A stretch of DNA of 64,000 bases from Acetobacter oeni (lineage in GTDB: Bacteria; Pseudomonadota; Alphaproteobacteria; Acetobacterales; Acetobacteraceae): positions 1 to 64,000 of the forward strand of contig NZ_WOTA01000015.1 of assembly GCF_011516825.1 (NCBI RefSeq), read 5' to 3'. Shown here in pieces: positions 9,507 to 17,557 of the stretch. A model generated the notes under the pieces. That model ran no database searches, was not told the origin of the DNA, and saw nothing but the letters and a program-made list of their open reading frames with translations. The translations under genes were made by a program, and so were the position numbers. Position 1 is the first letter of the stretch. Each line of letters opens with the position of its first letter.

Positions 9507-10001
9507 TTATCCTCCGAACGTACTAACCGGACCCGTCGTCCTGCTGTCGTGCCGCGCGTTATCGTGAGACACACAACTGTCCTCACGGATACGCCGTGCC
9601 GGCACACTCATTTCCGCCATTCTGGCGATCGATATTCCCGCGAGCGCGTCGCGAATAGCCTCGTTCACGACGTCCCAGCTTCCGTAAAGTGCACAATCGG
9701 AACCATTATCGCAGCCTCCGCCGCTGACGCAGGCTGTCAGCGAAATTGGTCCGTCAACCGCAGAAATCACCCGCGCGATCGATATGTCTTCCAGCCTTTC
9801 CGCCAGTCGGTATCCACCCCGGGCACCACGTTGCGACACCAGCAGCCCGTCTGCTGAAAGCGTTTTCAGAACCTTTGCAACAGTTGGCTCCGGCACGCCT
9901 GTTTCCGCGGCAAGTGCGGATGAGGTCACGACCTCATCATGGCGCCCAAGCCCGACGAGGGTCAGAACGGCGTAATCGGCCAGTTTCGACAGCCTGAGCA
10001 T
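9507..10001 (-). CDS. Rrf2-family Fe-S-sensing regulator of the suf operon
   Basis: Winged-helix regulator of the Rrf2/IscR family. The N-terminal helix-turn-helix (LSKLADYAVLTLVGLG, then VPEPTVAKVLKTLSADGLL) and the wing (RGARGGYRLAE) are clear. Three cysteines in the cluster-binding loop, C91, C97 and C103 (CVSGGGCDNGSDC), support an Fe-S ligand, as in IscR and the alphaproteobacterial SUF regulator. The C-terminal 35 residues are polar and poorly conserved. As first gene of the operon it probably represses its own transcription when clusters are sufficient. A palindrome just upstream (10038-10054) could be its operator. Confidence 0.92.
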   Translation of the reverse strand: MLRLSKLADYAVLTLVGLGRHDEVVTSSALAAETGVPEPTVAKVLKTLSADGLLVSQRGARGGYRLAERLEDISIARVISAVDGPISLTACVSGGGCDNGSDCALYGSWDVVNEAIRDALAGISIARMAEMSVPARRIREDSCVSHDNARHDSRTTGPVSTFGG

Positions 10002-10037
10002 ATAATCCGTCCGTTGTAGCGGGGCAGGTTACTATTA

Positions 10038-10054
10038 CGGACTAAATCAGTCCG
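10038..10054. promoter_or_regulatory. inverted repeat upstream of the Rrf2-suf operon, candidate operator
   Basis: Perfect six-base arms CGGACT and AGTCCG separated by five A/T-rich bases, centred about 45 bases upstream of the regulator's start codon. Symmetric sites of this size suit a dimeric Rrf2/IscR protein. That this is the operator is inference from position and symmetry only. Confidence 0.45.
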
Positions 10055-10156
10055 GTTTCCCCACACAAATGCGACCCCCGGGCCTCAACGTCAAGGCCAA
10101 AGCATCTCAGGAGGGGTGCAGCCCCTGCATAAACACAAATGCGTAAGCCTCATTCC

Positions 10157-13063
10157 TTAGCCAAACGCACCGAGATTATGACTGATCGCAATGCTGATCT
10201 CGCGCATCGTCCGGAACATCACCTCCATGGGCTGAAAAATTTCTTCGTGCTCTTCACTGTAGGAATTTTCGTTCTGTGGTCCGGCAGGTTCATGGAAATC
10301 AAGCTCCGGCGCATCGCCTCCATGTGGGAAAACAGCATCCAGTTCCCGCAGGACCGACGGGATTTCGAGACAAAGAATACGCTGCATCATGACGTCCCGC
10401 GTAAAATTTCCACGCGGCATGAAAAACGGTACTTTTGTCGCCAGAACCCAGATACGCTCGATGAAAGCAATCCGGATCGCGTGCAGCAGACGCTCCTGTA
10501 CGCCCATGACCGGAGCGTCCGGCCATGCAGCACGCAGCGCGAGATGATCAGCCTGAATGCGTCGGAACATGGACTGAGTATCAGCCCAGAAATCGAGGCG
10601 TTCGAGGTCGTGCATGACAGCGAGATAGCGTTCGCGCTGGCCGGGCCTTGTTTCCGCAGTCGCCCGGTCCAGCCAGTAGCCTGGATCAAGCAGCCAGATC
10701 ACGCTGCGCAGGACCTGATCATCAGAATGCGCCAGCGCATGGGCGGCAAAATCCAGAGCCCTGTGAAAACGTGGACTCCGCTCCAGAAATATATCGAACG
10801 TTTCGGGATGACGACGCGCGGCTGAACCGAGCCCCTGAATCGTGTTGGCGCACCAGCCAAGCTGCTGAAGAATGGCGTTATTCGGAATTGCACGAAGCTG
10901 GCCGGGATGCGTGATCCGTGGTGAGGCTCCCCTGCCCTCACTCTGACGCGCCGCTGGTCGTGAGCCTGTTTTATCAATCAGAGCCGGGCCGAATGCGCCG
11001 AGAAGGTCAGCGTATCCGCGGTCGGCCACCAGACCGGTCATGCCTTCCGCAATGGTCGAGAAGAAATCCGATGAAAAATCGGGCTCATCATACACCGGAT
11101 CTTTCAGAGTCCGGGCCGGTTCGAAAATATGCTCGGTGATGGTCGCTATGCTTGCCCTCGCAAGTTCCGGAGTCCCAAACAGCAGATAGCCATCTCCTCC
11201 CTGAAACGCTGTTTCCTCACGGTATTTAACGCCCTGCTCAGTGAACTTTGCACGCACATCGGGGGGAGAAAGATAATCGAGCCTGTCAGCCAGACGGAAC
11301 GGATGTCCCCCGCGACCGATGCTTTCGCCATGTGTATCGAACAGAATGACCTCAATATCGCTCAGGTCCCATTTTTTCAGAAGATCGACAATCTTGAGCC
11401 GCAGACGTTCCACGAGATAGGTCGCGGCGAGCTGACCGACATACCGGCCCGAGTCGGAATACCCGAACTGCAGACTGATGCGACCTGTGGCACGAAGATA
11501 GGCGCGCCAGTGAGGTGACCGGAGCGCTTCGTCAATAATCTGGGCGCCACCAAGCAGCGCTTCCCGCGTCTCAAAGAGTGGTGAGATCTCTATTTTTTCC
11601 GCGATCCCGAAATGTCGCGCCAGCCACAAAGCCGCCAGCAATGTGTACCCGCTTTCTGTCTCGGCAATCAGAAAACGCACGGGCGTCGCGGTATCGATAT
11701 ATTTGACGATCTGCGCGATGGTCATCATCAGCCGGGCCGCTGAGGCCTGTTCGGCCAGCAATGCACCGAAATCGACAGGAACCGGCGCCACGGCATCAAG
11801 TGCCTCGTTAATACGGGAAAGCAATGCACGCCGATGGGCTGGATCGGCGGGATCGTCAGTCAGGCGCAGGCGCTGCCGGACGACATTGTGGATCTGGGTA
11901 GCATTCAGTCGGGTATGACTATGAGCGGCGGACATACCATGCGCAAAAAATCCCGCCCGCGCGACAGAGAGATCAAGCGCCGCCTTGCCCGTGGCCTCAC
12001 CGATCACGTCCTGCAGGGCGTCGGCGAGCACGTAGGGGTCAGAAATGGCATCGGCGGCGCGATCAATAATCAGACTGGCGAATTCGACTGTCGCCTCCGC
12101 ATCATTTTCTTTCGGACATGCTGCAATCTGCGCTTCCACCGTGTAGCAGGCACGCGACAGGCGGCTGCTTAAAGCATGAGCCTCCACGCCCGATGCCGCA
12201 ATCTGCGCCCGAAGACGCTGAAGCTGAAACAGCTTCATCCGGAGGCGGAGGCGGATCGTGTCCCACCAGCCGATATCGGTGCGACCATCGGTGTCGTACC
12301 CCACCCAGGTCGTGAGAATCACCGGACGCGGCACGATGCTGCACCAGGCCCGGGGCCACTGATTGCGTGCAGCTATAAGAAGCTCACGGATAAAATCGTC
12401 GATTGCGTCACGACCTCGCAAAATAGCTTCAGACGCAAGTGTAAATTCTTCTTCCAGAGTGGGTGGGGCACTGCGGCGATGCGTCTCGAACTCCGGTGCT
12501 GCATCATGAGGCTCCGGAGCAGAAGCATATTCCGCCAGTGCCTTGTAAACATTATTCGCAAGCGCGAATGTCGGGTGGGCCGTAAACACGGCGGCAAAGT
12601 GTACACGCTCCACCTGTGAGCGAAATCGGCTCAGATCCTCCGCCTGCCCGGAAACGGTTACCAGAGCCTCATCCTTCTCTGTCCCGGTCTCCATGGATGC
12701 TGCTGCCATAATCAGTTTGACGATCGCAGAAAAACGCTCCGTCGCAGCTGACGGCTTCGTTCCGCCCGGATAGCGATGCAGACGCGTGGCTCTGCGAAGG
12801 AACGCGTCATCACGCAGATAGCGCACAACATCCTGCAGATCGCACAGGGTCAATTCGCCATGATCGAGCATGGTGTCGATTCGCCGTGTCATCGTAAGCA
12901 CATCGTTACCGGTATCTTCAGGAAGACCCGCAACTGCGTCTCCTCGCTGCGCGAGGCGTGTCTCTGGAATACCTGCCATGGCTAAAACGGCTCTCGCTCC
13001 CGGAGAGAGTGCTTCCGAGCCACGAAAATGGAGTGAACCGGCGTACGACGGCGTTTCAGCCAT
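10157..13063 (-). CDS. phosphoenolpyruvate carboxylase family protein, divergent active site
   Basis: A 968-residue protein clearly of the PEPC fold: TAHPT at 161-165, the ISPLFET segment at 493-499, GYSDS at 534-538 and GRGGHP near 583. PEPC makes oxaloacetate from PEP and bicarbonate. Several residues expected in catalytic members differ: TAHPTE is TAHPTF, the Lys of GYSDSAKDAG is replaced by Arg (GYSDSGR), the loop FHGRGGxxGRGG is two residues shorter and reads DTHGESIGRGG so one loop arginine is lost, and the C-terminus ends in LGAFG instead of the near-invariant NTG. It may be an unusual PEPC subfamily or a non-catalytic paralogue. Start ATG at 13063 gives a normal N-terminus; upstream in-frame codons would reach into the divergent gene. 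Confidence 0.8.
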   Translation of the reverse strand: MAETPSYAGSLHFRGSEALSPGARAVLAMAGIPETRLAQRGDAVAGLPEDTGNDVLTMTRRIDTMLDHGELTLCDLQDVVRYLRDDAFLRRATRLHRYPGGTKPSAATERFSAIVKLIMAAASMETGTEKDEALVTVSGQAEDLSRFRSQVERVHFAAVFTAHPTFALANNVYKALAEYASAPEPHDAAPEFETHRRSAPPTLEEEFTLASEAILRGRDAIDDFIRELLIAARNQWPRAWCSIVPRPVILTTWVGYDTDGRTDIGWWDTIRLRLRMKLFQLQRLRAQIAASGVEAHALSSRLSRACYTVEAQIAACPKENDAEATVEFASLIIDRAADAISDPYVLADALQDVIGEATGKAALDLSVARAGFFAHGMSAAHSHTRLNATQIHNVVRQRLRLTDDPADPAHRRALLSRINEALDAVAPVPVDFGALLAEQASAARLMMTIAQIVKYIDTATPVRFLIAETESGYTLLAALWLARHFGIAEKIEISPLFETREALLGGAQIIDEALRSPHWRAYLRATGRISLQFGYSDSGRYVGQLAATYLVERLRLKIVDLLKKWDLSDIEVILFDTHGESIGRGGHPFRLADRLDYLSPPDVRAKFTEQGVKYREETAFQGGDGYLLFGTPELARASIATITEHIFEPARTLKDPVYDEPDFSSDFFSTIAEGMTGLVADRGYADLLGAFGPALIDKTGSRPAARQSEGRGASPRITHPGQLRAIPNNAILQQLGWCANTIQGLGSAARRHPETFDIFLERSPRFHRALDFAAHALAHSDDQVLRSVIWLLDPGYWLDRATAETRPGQRERYLAVMHDLERLDFWADTQSMFRRIQADHLALRAAWPDAPVMGVQERLLHAIRIAFIERIWVLATKVPFFMPRGNFTRDVMMQRILCLEIPSVLRELDAVFPHGGDAPELDFHEPAGPQNENSYSEEHEEIFQPMEVMFRTMREISIAISHNLGAFG

Positions 13064-13082
13064 GGGCTTTTTCCCGATCTGA

Positions 13083-14480
13083 ATGAGACAGCAAAGCAAT
13101 TCACAGGCGCTTGCAGGACGACAAACTTACTCCCGCATGACGGCACCGGTTTGGGAAGGTGGTCAAGGCAATGCTATCCACCAGTTGATGAGCATGCAGC
13201 CTTACTCTGATGATGATGCCCGTCGTGCACTCACACGACAGAAACGTGCGGCAACAGGCCTTCTCGCGGTCATGGGAGGGCTGACGGCTGCGGGTTATCT
13301 TGCTCCGCTCTACAATCTGATCACCCCGGGCTTATGGCTGGAAACTCTGCGGGCCGGAGCCAGAGCCGGCGTGGTCGGCGGGCTGGCCGACTGGTTTGCG
13401 GTCACAGCCCTGTTCCGTCATCCGCTGGGCTTACCCATTCCGCATACAGCCATTATTCCGGCTCAGAAGGAGCGACTGGGACGTGCTCTGGGCCGGTTTG
13501 TTTCCACTCAGGTTTTTACCGAAGAAGAAATCGACCAGGTTCTCGCGAGAATCGATATTCCAACCGTTATCGCTGACATCATTGCCGACCCGGCAACAGC
13601 AAACATGCTTACGACCAGTGTGATTAACGTCGTGCCGCAGATGCTGGAGCGAATGGAAGACGGTCGCGCAGGTGCCGCAGTCGGGCGAAGCTTGCCGCTG
13701 CTGCTGGGAGGCAGCCATCTGACGCCGGTTATTGCCCGCGGCCTGCGGGCCCTTGTGGATGGAAACCAGCATCAGGAAGTCCTCTCTTTTCTCGTCCGGC
13801 AACTCAAATCGGGCCTGAAGGCGAAGGAACCAGCACTTCGGACGATGATCGAAGAGCGGGTTCGTGAGCAGGGCGGACGTATTCTTGGCTGGGCTATCGG
13901 CGGTTCCATTGCGACTAAAGTGCTGGTGGCCGCAACCGAAGAGCTTGACCGTATCAATCCGGAAGATTCAGCCTTGCGGGAAGGCTTCACAGAGTGGGTA
14001 AGATCCGAAATTGATCGCATCGAACAGGATCCCAAACGGGCTGAAGACCTGTCGCAAACCCTTAAATCCGTGTTTGCCCACGATTCAATGCAGGCCTGGG
14101 GTGCGGATATCTGGTCCCGCCTGAAACGGATGATACAGGAAGACATTCGCAAAGAGGACAGCTGGATCGCCACGCTCGTTCGTGAAGCGCTGACAAAACT
14201 GGCAGCTCAGGCGAGACATGATCCAGCCATGCGCGCGCGCATTACGGAAAGCGCCAGGAAAGCCATCCGCAGATCGCTGCCCTATCTGCGTGAGCATCTT
14301 TCCGCCTTCATTGCGACCGTTGTCAGTAACTGGAACGCCGTTGCCATTGCCGACAAACTGGAACTGAGGGTTGGACGGGATCTTCAGTACGTCAGAGTGA
14401 ACGGCACTCTGGTGGGTTTCGCTGTCGGGGCGATGCTGTCGTTACTCCTGCGCTTCTTTTTCGGCGTAACCGGGCAATAG
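13083..14480 (+). CDS. DUF445 family membrane protein
   Basis: Member of the DUF445 (YjiN-like) family of unknown function. An N-terminal hydrophobic helix (LLAVMGGLTAAGYLAPLY) is followed by the family motif GARAGVVGGLADWFAVTALFRHPLGLPIPHTAIIP, a long helical region with repeated acidic/basic segments, and a C-terminal transmembrane helix (VGFAVGAMLSLLLRFFF). The true start is uncertain: the first in-frame ATG, used here, is only 20 bases from the start of the divergent PEPC-like gene, and ATGs at 13137, 13188 or 13194 are also possible and would leave room for promoters. Confidence 0.85.
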   Translation: MRQQSNSQALAGRQTYSRMTAPVWEGGQGNAIHQLMSMQPYSDDDARRALTRQKRAATGLLAVMGGLTAAGYLAPLYNLITPGLWLETLRAGARAGVVGGLADWFAVTALFRHPLGLPIPHTAIIPAQKERLGRALGRFVSTQVFTEEEIDQVLARIDIPTVIADIIADPATANMLTTSVINVVPQMLERMEDGRAGAAVGRSLPLLLGGSHLTPVIARGLRALVDGNQHQEVLSFLVRQLKSGLKAKEPALRTMIEERVREQGGRILGWAIGGSIATKVLVAATEELDRINPEDSALREGFTEWVRSEIDRIEQDPKRAEDLSQTLKSVFAHDSMQAWGADIWSRLKRMIQEDIRKEDSWIATLVREALTKLAAQARHDPAMRARITESARKAIRRSLPYLREHLSAFIATVVSNWNAVAIADKLELRVGRDLQYVRVNGTLVGFAVGAMLSLLLRFFFGVTGQ

Positions 14481-14765
14481 GCGTTATCCCGACAAGGTTC
14501 GGCTGATGTTTTGTATATTTGATATAAAATTTAGCAATCAGAGAAAATTTTCTGTCCGCCATCTGTCTGAAATGATGAGAGCAAGACAAGAACAAACTGA
14601 ACAACATAAAAAACAGCAATAAAAACAAAATCGGAATGTTGAAAAAATCTGCGGCCTTCTGGTCTCGTTTGCGACATGTTACGTTATAAGCAACTCAGGC
14701 AGCCTGTTTTCCTGCCTTGATATCGGCTCTGCTCTCAGAGCTCAGATAACGAAAGGAATCCTTTC

Positions 14766-15152
14766 ATGCGGTCATTAGCTTCAAAGATACTCCTCGGCGC
14801 CACGATCCTTGCCGGCACGCCCGCCGCGATCCTCGCAGTTGCGTCGCCGGCATCAGCTGCGCATCACTCTCACAAGCATAACAACGACGAATCAGCGACA
14901 GCAAACGGGGATGCTGCAACCGCTGATCTGAATGCAAAAAGCCTGTCTGCCGCCCAGCAGGACAAAGTTCCGTCGATCGGCACCAGTGCCGGGGACAGCA
15001 CTATGCCTTCCATGCCAGGAATGCACACGGTCGGCATGCCAACAGTCAAGACTCCGACTCTGACAACTCCGACAGGTTCCGTACCGGCTGCTGGTACAGG
15101 CGTGGTGGCCCCCGGAGCACCGGCGACGCCAGGTATCTCAACACCGAACTGA
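14766..15152 (+). CDS. small secreted Pro/Thr-rich protein
   Basis: A 128-residue exported protein of unknown function. A Sec signal peptide is clear (basic MRSLASK, hydrophobic core, cleavage likely after ASPASAA). The mature part is low complexity: His/Asn/Asp-rich at first, then Met-Pro and Thr-Pro repeats (MPSMPGMHTVGMPTVKTPT) and a Pro/Gly/Ala tail. A good ribosome site (AAAGGAA) precedes the ATG and a strong terminator follows, so it is a single-gene unit. The His and Met content could suit metal binding, but that is speculation. Confidence 0.75.
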   Translation: MRSLASKILLGATILAGTPAAILAVASPASAAHHSHKHNNDESATANGDAATADLNAKSLSAAQQDKVPSIGTSAGDSTMPSMPGMHTVGMPTVKTPTLTTPTGSVPAAGTGVVAPGAPATPGISTPN

Positions 15153-15172
15153 TTATCCGATACGAATTATGT

Positions 15173-15215
15173 GCCGGACGTGCGATTTTGCCGTGCGTCC
15201 GGCCCTTTCTGTTTC
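15173..15215 (+). terminator. rho-independent terminator
   Basis: Twelve-base-pair stem with two G-U pairs (left arm from 15173, right arm ending 15203), a seven-base loop, and a pyrimidine-rich CCTTTCTGTTT run. It follows the small secreted protein gene by 20 bases. Confidence 0.75.
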
Positions 15216-15395
15216 CGAAGATCAAACCCGCACGCCAGACTCCGTAGTGAGCCGGATTAAAAAGGTCTCCGTCCTTTAGTTCTGGCCGTTATTCCTGTAT
15301 TCCGGTCATCAGAGCCATATATCCGCCGCACCTCACAGGCACAGAAGCCATGTCCCGCCCGAACGGGATAAATCACGGATAGTCGCTATCCGTAA

Positions 15396-16661
15396 TCAGG
15401 CGGCCTTATCTATCACAGCCTGACCCGATGCAGGTATCGGCACTTCCGCCAGAAGCACCCGAAGCGCATTCACCATCTCATCCATCATGTCATCCGTATG
15501 AAACGGACCAGGAGTAAGACGCAGTCGTTCGGTTCCGTGCGCAACCGTCGGATAGTTGATCGGAGTAGCATACAGGCCATAGTCATTCAGGAGGCGGCGG
15601 CTGATTGTTTTGCAACGGTCTGCGTCACCGACAGGAACAGGCACGATATGGCTCGGCGTCAGTGTAAACGGAACGCCGGCTGCCCGCAGTTTTTCCCGGA
15701 ATGTATCAACGCGCTCAAACATCTTTGCGCGGCGCCAGTTCTGAGCACGGACCAGTTTCACACTGGCCAGAGCGGCGGCAACGACAGAAGGGGGCAGAGA
15801 GGTCGTAAAGATGAACCCCGAAGCCGCTGACCGAAGATAATCAACAACCTGCGCGGATGCGGTGATGTAACCACCATGTACGCCGAAGCCCTTGGCAAGA
15901 GTTCCTTCGATAATGTCAACCTGATCGGCAACACCGTCCCGCTGCGTAACTCCTCCGCCCTCCTGTCCGTAGAGCCCGACGGCGTGGACTTCATCAATAT
16001 ATGTCATGGCGCCATATTTGCGGGCGAGTGCGCAGGTTCCGGCGATGTCAGATATATCGCCATCCATGGAGTACACGCTTTCAAAAGCGATCAGCTTAGG
16101 CGCGTCTGCCGGTGCCGCTGCCAGTTTCGCCTCCAGATCCGCCAGATCATTGTGCTCGTAAATAACCGTTGCAGATCCGCGGGCGCCCTTTATACCGGCG
16201 ATCATGGATGCATGATTCTGACGATCAGAAAAACAGATCCAGCCAGGCATGGATGTCAGAATAGTCTGCAAACTTGCCTGATTTGACACATAGCCGGAGA
16301 CAAACAGCAGGCCGGCTTCTTTACCATGCAGAGACGCCAGCTCCGCTTCCAGCGCCTTATGCAATGGGCTCGTACCCGCGATATTGCGCGTCCCGCCAGC
16401 GCCTGCGCCATGTTCACGAACAGCTCTGATAGCCGCCTCGCAGACTTCAGTTTCGACACCCATGCCGAGATAATCGTTAGATGACCAGACGACGACTTCC
16501 CGCCCCTCAGGCACTGATGGAAGTTCTTCTTCGTATACCGGATATCTGTCCGCCTGCCGGGCAAGAGGCGTAAAAGTCCGGTAACGTCCCTGCTTCCGGA
16601 TATCCTCAAGAGCCTCGTCACAAAATTCGTAAAAAGGGTGTCTCGCGTTACGAATGGTCAC
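15396..16661 (-). CDS. hemA: 5-aminolevulinate synthase
   Basis: PLP enzyme of the alpha-oxoamine synthase family that condenses glycine and succinyl-CoA to 5-aminolevulinate, the first step of heme synthesis in alphaproteobacteria. The PLP lysine is K257 in EGTLAKGFG; the cofactor-binding segment [12 protein letters not shown] and the ALAS-typical start [19 protein letters not shown] and [17 protein letters not shown] are intact. Length 421 residues. The initiation codon is GTG at 16661, supported by an AGGAG nine bases upstream. It is a lone gene here; hemB, the next pathway step, is also in the window at 48199. Confidence 0.96.
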   Translation of the reverse strand: MTIRNARHPFYEFCDEALEDIRKQGRYRTFTPLARQADRYPVYEEELPSVPEGREVVVWSSNDYLGMGVETEVCEAAIRAVREHGAGAGGTRNIAGTSPLHKALEAELASLHGKEAGLLFVSGYVSNQASLQTILTSMPGWICFSDRQNHASMIAGIKGARGSATVIYEHNDLADLEAKLAAAPADAPKLIAFESVYSMDGDISDIAGTCALARKYGAMTYIDEVHAVGLYGQEGGGVTQRDGVADQVDIIEGTLAKGFGVHGGYITASAQVVDYLRSAASGFIFTTSLPPSVVAAALASVKLVRAQNWRRAKMFERVDTFREKLRAAGVPFTLTPSHIVPVPVGDADRCKTISRRLLNDYGLYATPINYPTVAHGTERLRLTPGPFHTDDMMDEMVNALRVLLAEVPIPASGQAVIDKAA

Positions 16662-16849
16662 CCAGCTCTACTCCTGTTTCATTCGCGCCCGCACGGTGCG
16701 ACTCTGCTTAGCCCACATGACAAACCTGCATGCGGCTGCCGGACCCGAAATTCTGATCCTGGCCGAGCCCCTCTTTGCTTGCAAAAGAGGCGACCCTGTC
16801 CGGCAACTGATTCCCTGAACGGAACTGATCAGAACTTCATTTCCAGAAT

Positions 16850-17377
16850 TTACTTCACATACACCCGGATTCGCGGCCCTGCTACCGCAGAATCAGGCAT
16901 AGCCGTCATCTCCACCTGCTCTGGAGCTGCGCCTGCCCTGATAATCGCACCTGCCACGGCCTCACCGTCGGCACCGACGAGACGAATCAGGGCCTGCTGA
17001 TCAGCTGCTGCATCCGGTCCGGGCGGAACGAGCGCACGGACCTGGAACAGGATATTCGGCTTACGCACCAGCGCCTGCCTGACCACGACCTCAAGCGGCT
17101 TTTCCCATCTGGCCGGCGGCGTCCCGGCCACAACTTCTATAAGCGGAGGAACGGGCGGCGGCCCGGGCGGAGGGGGCGGTATATAAACCTTCGGCGGCCG
17201 GCTGGCGCGCGGGTTAAAAGTACGCTGATCAATCAGAGCGCATCCGGCAAGGGCGACAGAAAGTCCGGCCAGCCCGGATCGAAGAAAAATCCTCCGACGG
17301 GCCGCATCCCGTACAGCGGTTCCTGTGCGGCTTACAGATGACGATAACAACGGTTCACTATGGCGGGAGCGTGACAT
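16850..17377 (-). CDS. Pro-rich lipoprotein of unknown function, possible Tat substrate
   Basis: A 175-residue exported protein. After a polar 27-residue leader comes RRRIFLRSG, a hydrophobic core and the lipobox LAGC (C46), so the protein is likely lipidated and possibly exported by the Tat route because of the arginine pair. A polyproline stretch (PPPPPGPPPVPP) links to a small beta-rich domain that ends RIRVYVK at the very C-terminus. I do not recognise a family. It is divergent from the transketolase-like gene. Confidence 0.65.
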   Translation of the reverse strand: MSRSRHSEPLLSSSVSRTGTAVRDAARRRIFLRSGLAGLSVALAGCALIDQRTFNPRASRPPKVYIPPPPPGPPPVPPLIEVVAGTPPARWEKPLEVVVRQALVRKPNILFQVRALVPPGPDAAADQQALIRLVGADGEAVAGAIIRAGAAPEQVEMTAMPDSAVAGPRIRVYVK

Positions 17378-17557
17378 GGGACAGACGGTCGCAGGAAGTT
17401 AGCATCGCGGCAAGCCATCCATATCTGGCAGACTATGCCGCTCCGCCGAAAGCAGAGCCTTGCTACGATAAAACCCACCGTCTATAGCCATAAGCAACAA
17501 AAACACCGGGCAGAATGTCCGGGCGCCAGACAGGCTCATTTTCCGAACAGGTGTGCC

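Noticed and set aside
14669..14689. Promoter-like TTGCGA and TTATAA upstream of the small secreted protein
   Set aside because: The spacing of nine bases is far too short for a sigma-70 promoter.
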